Assembly: GCA_026997055.1 (NCBI GenBank) | Contig: JALWJU010000561.1 | Coordinates: 1-9,866, forward strand | DNA length: 9,866 nucleotides | Origin: Paracoccaceae bacterium | GTDB taxonomy: Bacteria; Pseudomonadota; Alphaproteobacteria; Rhodobacterales; Rhodobacteraceae | Direction: 5' to 3' | Shown here: in pieces, positions 6,548-9,866 of the stretch | Position numbering within the stretch: the first letter of the stretch is position 1 | Layout of the letters: every line of letters starts with the position of its first letter | The notes under the pieces: model-generated | The model's input: only the letters and a program-made list of their open reading frames with translations | Told to the model about the DNA's origin: nothing | Database searches by the model: none | Translations under genes and position numbers: made by a program

Positions 6548-7561
6548 TCACCTGCCGCCATTTTCGGAGCGGCTCATCTGCCGATACCTGCCCGGCGAGA
6601 TTCCGGTCCATCGCCGGAACGCGCGAGAAAAATTGCACGCATCGCTGTATCCCAACCGCTGTGCGATTTCGCCGAGGGATCCGTCGCTGTCCCGCAAAAG
6701 ATTCTGTGCAATCTGCCGGCGCACCTCGTCCCGTATATCGAAAAAGCTAGTTCCTTCGGCACGCAATCTTCGTTGCAGATTTCGAAAACTGGTTCCGCTG
6801 AAATCCTCGAGCCGCGCGCTACCAAACCACGGAATATCCAGATAATGCGGCAGGATGGCCTTCAACCGGTCCGTGAGCTTTTCTCCGGGATGCACCACCG
6901 CCGCCTCGCCGCCTGCCGAGCCTTCCGCTGCCAGGTGCCGTTCGAGCGCGAACACGCTGTAGGGAAACTCGATGGCGCGAAACTGCTGGTTGAAATGGAG
7001 CTCGATCCCGTCAAACGCGCCCGCGCCGAGCAGGTCAGCGCTTGGCGATGCACAAAAATGGATGGCAGCAGGTCGCCAGTGCGGCCCGGTGAAACGCCGG
7101 ACAAGTTCGATCATCAGCCCGATGGTAAGCAGGTCCGACTGGACCGAGGGCTGAACCGGCGGGCGCCCCATATGCGAAAGCCGGACCAGATTGCCCGACC
7201 AGGTCAGGCGCAAGTCAGCAATCGAGCTTTGCATCGGCGCGCACTGGCAAAATTGAGGAAGGATCCGCATCAGATTGATCCGGGAGCCAAAATCGAGTCG
7301 CAGCGACCGGAAATAGGTCGTCGAATAGGCCCTTGCCGCCTGCATTCCGAACAGCGGCAGTCCGGCGTGCTCGGCGGCATCTTCGAGAAAGGTTATCATT
7401 GCCACCAGCGGCAGGGTTATGGACGGGTCGTTCTCGATGCCGTCAAGCGCGGGCAGGCCCGCATGTTTCTCGATTTTCCGTATGGGGATACCCAGGTCGC
7501 GCGCCATGCGGATTGCCGGAGCGGCGATACCCGAGCGGACGACAGGAAGCATGGATACCAT
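6548..7561 (-). CDS. AraC-family transcriptional regulator (arabinose-binding-like N-terminal domain)
   Basis: This 337-residue protein is an AraC/XylS-family DNA-binding regulator of the OruR/ArgR-like type. The N-terminal part (about 15-200) matches the ~190-residue sensor domain typical of this subgroup, with the VRSGIAAPAIRMARDLGI opening that such proteins share. The C-terminal domain has two helix-turn-helix units: about 249-268 (ending FRNLQRRLRAEGTSF) and about 295-325 (GSLGEIAQRLGYSDACNFSR followed by AFRRWTGISPGRYR). The start ATG at 7561 is preceded by AAAGGA six bases upstream; a longer frame from a TTG at 7621 lacks such a site. It is transcribed divergently from the MBL-fold hydrolase gene across 271 bp and probably controls that gene and perhaps itself. 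It could instead act on the converging operon, whose promoter is out of view. Its base composition is clearly lower in GC than the operon. Confidence 0.9.
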   Translation of the reverse strand: MVSMLPVVRSGIAAPAIRMARDLGIPIRKIEKHAGLPALDGIENDPSITLPLVAMITFLEDAAEHAGLPLFGMQAARAYSTTYFRSLRLDFGSRINLMRILPQFCQCAPMQSSIADLRLTWSGNLVRLSHMGRPPVQPSVQSDLLTIGLMIELVRRFTGPHWRPAAIHFCASPSADLLGAGAFDGIELHFNQQFRAIEFPYSVFALERHLAAEGSAGGEAAVVHPGEKLTDRLKAILPHYLDIPWFGSARLEDFSGTSFRNLQRRLRAEGTSFFDIRDEVRRQIAQNLLRDSDGSLGEIAQRLGYSDACNFSRAFRRWTGISPGRYRQMSRSENGGR

Positions 7562-7573
7562 GGCAGATCCTTT
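7562..7573 (-). promoter_or_regulatory. ribosome binding site of the AraC-type regulator
   Basis: AAAGGA (complement of 7568-7573) lies six bases before the ATG at 7561 and supports that start over the upstream TTG at 7621. Confidence 0.65.
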
Positions 7574-7576
7574 CCC

Positions 7577-7584
7577 GGCGCAAA
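7577..7584 (+). promoter_or_regulatory. third copy of the putative operator half-site
   Basis: GGCGCAAA here, within a 10-bp match CCGGCGCAAA (7575-7584), repeats the right arm of the inverted repeat (10-bp match at 7718-7727) 143 bp away in the same orientation. It lies four bases upstream of the regulator's ribosome binding site, a position that would suit autorepression. Eight to ten bases can recur by chance in GC-rich DNA, so this is tentative. Confidence 0.4.
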
Positions 7585-7676
7585 CCTGAAAAACATGTTC
7601 AAAGCGGGCACTGGGCGCCAATATGCACCCAATCTAGCACATGCGCTGGTGATGTCTAAGCACCGCTTTGCAGTAT

Positions 7677-7731
7677 CGTATTTGCGCCTTTCGGCTCAGG
7701 CAAGCCTGCCGGAGTATCCGGCGCAAATACG
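7677..7731. promoter_or_regulatory. long-armed inverted repeat, probable regulator operator
   Basis: CGTATTTGCGCC (7677-7688) and its exact reverse complement GGCGCAAATACG (7720-7731) form a perfect 12-bp inverted repeat. The arms start 43 bp apart, close to four helical turns, so both would lie on the same DNA face. Between them is a second small dyad, CAGGC-AA-GCCTG (about 7697-7708). The site lies centrally between the divergent AraC-type regulator and the MBL hydrolase genes, which suggests a binding site for the regulator. It is not followed by a T-tract, so it is not a terminator. Confidence 0.65.
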
Positions 7732-7816
7732 TCACCCCGGCCACCGGCAATCCACAATTCCGAAAAGCGCGTGGTTTCCTGTCGTGCGGCCTTGAAACAG
7801 CGACAAAAGGCGAAAA

Positions 7817-7825
7817 AAGGAGGAG
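7817..7825 (+). promoter_or_regulatory. ribosome binding site of the MBL-fold hydrolase gene
   Basis: AAGGAGGAG sits seven bases before ATG 7833. It is a near-perfect Shine-Dalgarno sequence, suggesting high translation once transcribed. Confidence 0.85.
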
Positions 7826-7832
7826 ATAGAAC

Positions 7833-8909
7833 ATGACGGATGAATTCGACAACAATCATGGCCCCACCGCCAATGCGCCGGTGGGCACGAGCACGCGCGA
7901 GGATCTGGCCAGACCCGAACCCGCCGAAGAAAAATGGGGTTTCGAGCAGGCCCTGGTCGCTCCGGTGGGCAGCCTTGCATTCCTGCAGCTTTCCAACAAC
8001 GACCGGCTCATCGCCGCGCAGAAATATGGCGGCCTGCGGGAGAGCACCGGCGAGGTGGAAATCTCGTTTTTCGGCATGTGCGCCTTCAGGATCACCACGC
8101 CGAAGGGGCTGGAAATCGTCATTGACCCGTGGCGCAATGCGCCGGGCTTTATCGGCTACTGGTTTCTGGTCGATTTCCCGATTACCCGCTGCGATATCGG
8201 CATGAGCACCCATGCGCATGGCGACCACGATGCCCTCCACCGCCTGGATGCGGGCATGATCCTGGACCGCATGGGGGGCACTTTCGAACTGGGAGATGTG
8301 AAGATCACCGGAATTCTGGACAAGCACATGTGCGAGCCCCAGAACGATCTCTACACCTCCGAAATGGTCTTGCAGATGTTCGGCAAGCAGACCCGCCCGC
8401 CAGGAGAGACGATGGAATGGTGCAACAGCATGTTCCTCATCGAAACTGGCGGTTTGCGGATCCTCCACTGGGGCGACAACCGCCAGAACCCGCCCGACGA
8501 CGTGTGGGACATGATCCGGGATATCGACATTGCCCTGCTGCCGGTGAGCGATGACGGACACATCCTGACCCCGCGCTGGGGCGTGAAGATCGCCGAAAAG
8601 CTCAACGCCAAGGTGGTGATCCCGCATCACTACTATATCGAGGGATTGAACGCGCCGAATGCGGGCTGGGAGCTGCCCGCAGTGCAGTTCACGCGCATGC
8701 TGGACCATACCTTCCTCGACAGTCACACGGTCAGGCTGAGCCCCGAGAAGATCAAGGATTACAAGCAGCATGTCATGTATTTCGGCGAACATACGGTAAC
8801 CGAAATCTTCAAGTGGACACCGCCCGATTTTCTCGGCCCCAACGCGCCCCTGCCGGAGCCCGCCAGGGCGTGGGAGCGGTTCAAGCCCGCCAAGGGCGAC
8901 CACTACTGA
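7833..8909 (+). CDS. MBL-fold metallohydrolase (UlaG-like), uncharacterised
   Basis: This 358-residue soluble protein belongs to the metallo-beta-lactamase fold superfamily, closest in style to UlaG/L-ascorbate-6-phosphate lactonase-like hydrolases. The metal-binding motif is STHAHGDHDALH, with H127, H129, D131 and H132. Further candidate ligands are H165 in LDKHMCEP, D215 in LHWGDN, and H265/H266 in VIPHHYY. The fold begins around residue 74 (VEISFFGMCAFRI, then IVIDPW at 95-100). Before it is a ~73-residue N-terminal extension that starts acidic and Asn/Pro-rich and has no signal peptide. The C-terminal 60 residues form a tail with MYFGEHTV and a Pro-rich end. It stands alone between the divergent AraC-type regulator and an intrinsic terminator, so it is a single-gene regulated unit. 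The superfamily includes lactonases, phosphodiesterases, N-acyl hydrolases and other activities; the substrate cannot be told here. Confidence 0.85.
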   Translation: MTDEFDNNHGPTANAPVGTSTREDLARPEPAEEKWGFEQALVAPVGSLAFLQLSNNDRLIAAQKYGGLRESTGEVEISFFGMCAFRITTPKGLEIVIDPWRNAPGFIGYWFLVDFPITRCDIGMSTHAHGDHDALHRLDAGMILDRMGGTFELGDVKITGILDKHMCEPQNDLYTSEMVLQMFGKQTRPPGETMEWCNSMFLIETGGLRILHWGDNRQNPPDDVWDMIRDIDIALLPVSDDGHILTPRWGVKIAEKLNAKVVIPHHYYIEGLNAPNAGWELPAVQFTRMLDHTFLDSHTVRLSPEKIKDYKQHVMYFGEHTVTEIFKWTPPDFLGPNAPLPEPARAWERFKPAKGDHY

Positions 8910-8943
8910 AAATGGGAATGTTCAGGCGAGCACTCGCAACAAT

Positions 8944-8977
8944 CCCGTCCCTCGATGCCGAGGGGCGGGGAGTTTTT
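8944..8977 (+). terminator. rho-independent terminator of the MBL-fold hydrolase gene
   Basis: CCCGTCCCTCG (8944-8954), a four-base ATGC loop and CGAGGGGCGGG (8959-8969) make an 11-bp stem with one G-U wobble. TTTTT follows at 8973-8977, 35 bp after the hydrolase stop. On the minus strand no T-tract follows the stem, so it acts only for the plus-strand gene. Confidence 0.9.
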
Positions 8978-9008
8978 CGCTCTGCATCTGGCGCCATGGC
9001 ACGGGTGA

Positions 9009-9866
9009 TCAGGATTGCTGTTCTATCCGAAACAACACCTGCAGGGTGCCGGGCTCGAGGCTGGCGATGCCGGTGCCGTCGTCTGCATCCTCCACCGCGC
9101 CCATCAGTTGTTCCTCGGGCGCGGCCTTGGTGATGAAGCCCGCGAACATCGCCGCCGTTTTCTTCCGGTCGAGCTCCGCATCATCGTACTGGTCCAGCAG
9201 GAACAGCCGCACCATGGCAGGCGCCACATGCGGCAGCCCCCGGATCTGGCCGGCATCGAGCGGGCGGTAGATGTGCAGCATGTCGGCCGCCGGAACCCGG
9301 GTGGTTTCAGGCAGGACATCGCCCCTGTCGGTGCTGTCGCCGGGATGGCGACGCCGGAAGTGGTAGGCCACGCGCCGCCCGATCCGGTCGAACTCGATGC
9401 CGCAGCGGATCACGTTGCCGTTCGGCGCCGTTTCTGTCTTGTCAAACGGCAGCATCTCGGACTGCAGCAGCTGGCATTGCAGCGGCACGCGCAGCCCGTC
9501 CTCCGGCCGTCGGGGGCGCAGGCGCACGAAGCATTCGCCGGCCACGAACATCTCGCGCGCCACCATCGCCTGCAGGCCGTAGAAGTCGGTGAGCCCGTCG
9601 GCATCGGCCTCGTCGGTCCAGGCGAGCCACAGGCGTTGCAGCCGGTCCCGAAGATCGCCGTCCTCCAGCAGCGACGAGGGCTTGATGCCATCCCCCACCA
9701 GGTTGGCGGCCCAGGCCTCGCAGGCGTTCGCGGCATAACCGTTGGTGACCACCAGTTCCCGTGATCGCGCCAGCAGACGCGGGCCGCCCGAGGCGACCAG
9801 CGAATTGATGTTCTCCAAGGGCGGCTGCCAGCCGCGCAGCCGGCGCCGGGCCATCGCCCCTCCAAG
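9009..9866 (-). pseudogene. phage portal protein, lambda family, C-terminally truncated (prophage remnant)
   Basis: This minus-strand frame encodes at least 281 residues of a lambda-type phage portal protein, the dodecameric head vertex through which DNA is packaged. Recognisable are RRRLRGWQPPLENIN, a run ending ARSRELVVTNGYAANACEAW, NLVGDGIKPSS, MFVAGECFVRLRPRR, LQCQLLQSEMLP, HIYRPLDAGQIRGLPHVAPAM, and the late KKTAAMFAGFITKAAPE followed by LEPGTLQVL. Relatives are about 500 residues. Here similarity stops at LQVL (about 9033), followed by seven unrelated residues and a stop, so roughly the last 40 percent is gone. The ATG at 9854 follows GGAGG by four bases, but the frame is open to the window edge and family members extend further N-terminally, so the true start probably lies to the right. 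Terminase genes would be expected further right. No protease, head-tail or capsid gene follows on the left, consistent with a decayed prophage end. Confidence 0.82.

Larger units (their letters stand above)
7562..7832. promoter_or_regulatory. divergent promoter region between regulator and hydrolase genes
   Basis: This is the 271-bp space between two divergent starts and must hold the promoters for both genes. It includes the inverted repeat at 7677-7731, the extra half-site at 7577-7584, an 8-bp palindrome AACATGTT at 7592-7599, and ribosome binding sites at both ends. I could not place a convincing -35/-10 pair on either strand. Confidence 0.7.

Noticed and set aside
3139..6561. Open frame of 1140 codons on the minus strand
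   Set aside because: It is antisense to the well-supported molybdoenzyme, with repetitive Gly/Ala/Arg/His composition and no family motif; it is a GC-driven shadow.
4089..6845. 918-codon plus-strand frame overlapping the molybdoenzyme
   Set aside because: It is a +1-type shadow with Arg/Pro/Gly-rich translation and no motifs, running past the real stop into the antisense regulator.
7562..7621. N-terminal extension of the regulator from TTG at 7621
   Set aside because: It has no ribosome binding site, it would cover the AAAGGA site at 7568-7573, and relatives begin close to the VRSGIAAPAIRM segment.
6512..7795. 427-codon plus-strand frame across the regulator gene
   Set aside because: The opposite strand carries clear AraC helix-turn-helix motifs and a ribosome binding site; this frame has neither.
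1..9866. CRISPR array, tRNA, rRNA or insertion sequence
   Set aside because: I saw no regularly spaced direct repeats, no cloverleaf with a recognisable T-arm, no rRNA core sequence and no transposase-like frame with terminal repeats.

Overview
The window looks like chromosome from a GC-rich alphaproteobacterium, most likely a Rhodobacterales-type organism. The left two thirds is strongly GC-biased, with almost all third codon positions G or C, and the protein families fit that group. This assignment is inference from composition and style; there is no rRNA or tRNA in the window to anchor it.

Positions 1-6303 hold a tightly packed plus-strand gene run, probably one operon. In order it encodes the C-terminal end of a biotin-dependent acyl-CoA carboxylase carboxyltransferase subunit (cut by the window edge), a zinc-dependent medium-chain alcohol dehydrogenase, an NAD-dependent epimerase/dehydratase-type extended SDR, a five-helix membrane cytochrome b with two H-x13-H pairs, and a 977-residue protein that fuses a four-cluster ferredoxin subunit to a molybdenum/tungsten-bisPGD catalytic subunit. 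The last two overlap by ATGA and read as a self-contained membrane oxidoreductase: catalytic domain, Fe-S wire, diheme b and then quinone. With the soluble dehydrogenases and the carboxylase, the run suggests a catabolic pathway whose substrate cannot be told from the sequence.

Positions 6304-6547 are a convergent intergenic gap without a convincing terminator. A minus-strand AraC/OruR-type regulator (6548-7561) and a plus-strand MBL-fold metallohydrolase (7833-8909) diverge from a 271-bp regulatory region. That region carries a perfect 12-bp inverted repeat with arms 43 bp apart, and a third partial copy beside the regulator's ribosome binding site. This unit is visibly less GC-rich than the operon. 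The hydrolase gene ends in a strong intrinsic terminator (8944-8977).

The right end (9009-9866, minus strand) is a lambda-type phage portal protein gene that loses its C-terminal part abruptly, so it is a prophage remnant or the scar of a prophage deletion abutting the hydrolase locus.

The best candidates for something undescribed are the fused Fe-S/Mo enzyme with its NOX/ferric-reductase-like diheme anchor, and the AraC/MBL pair with its symmetric operator.
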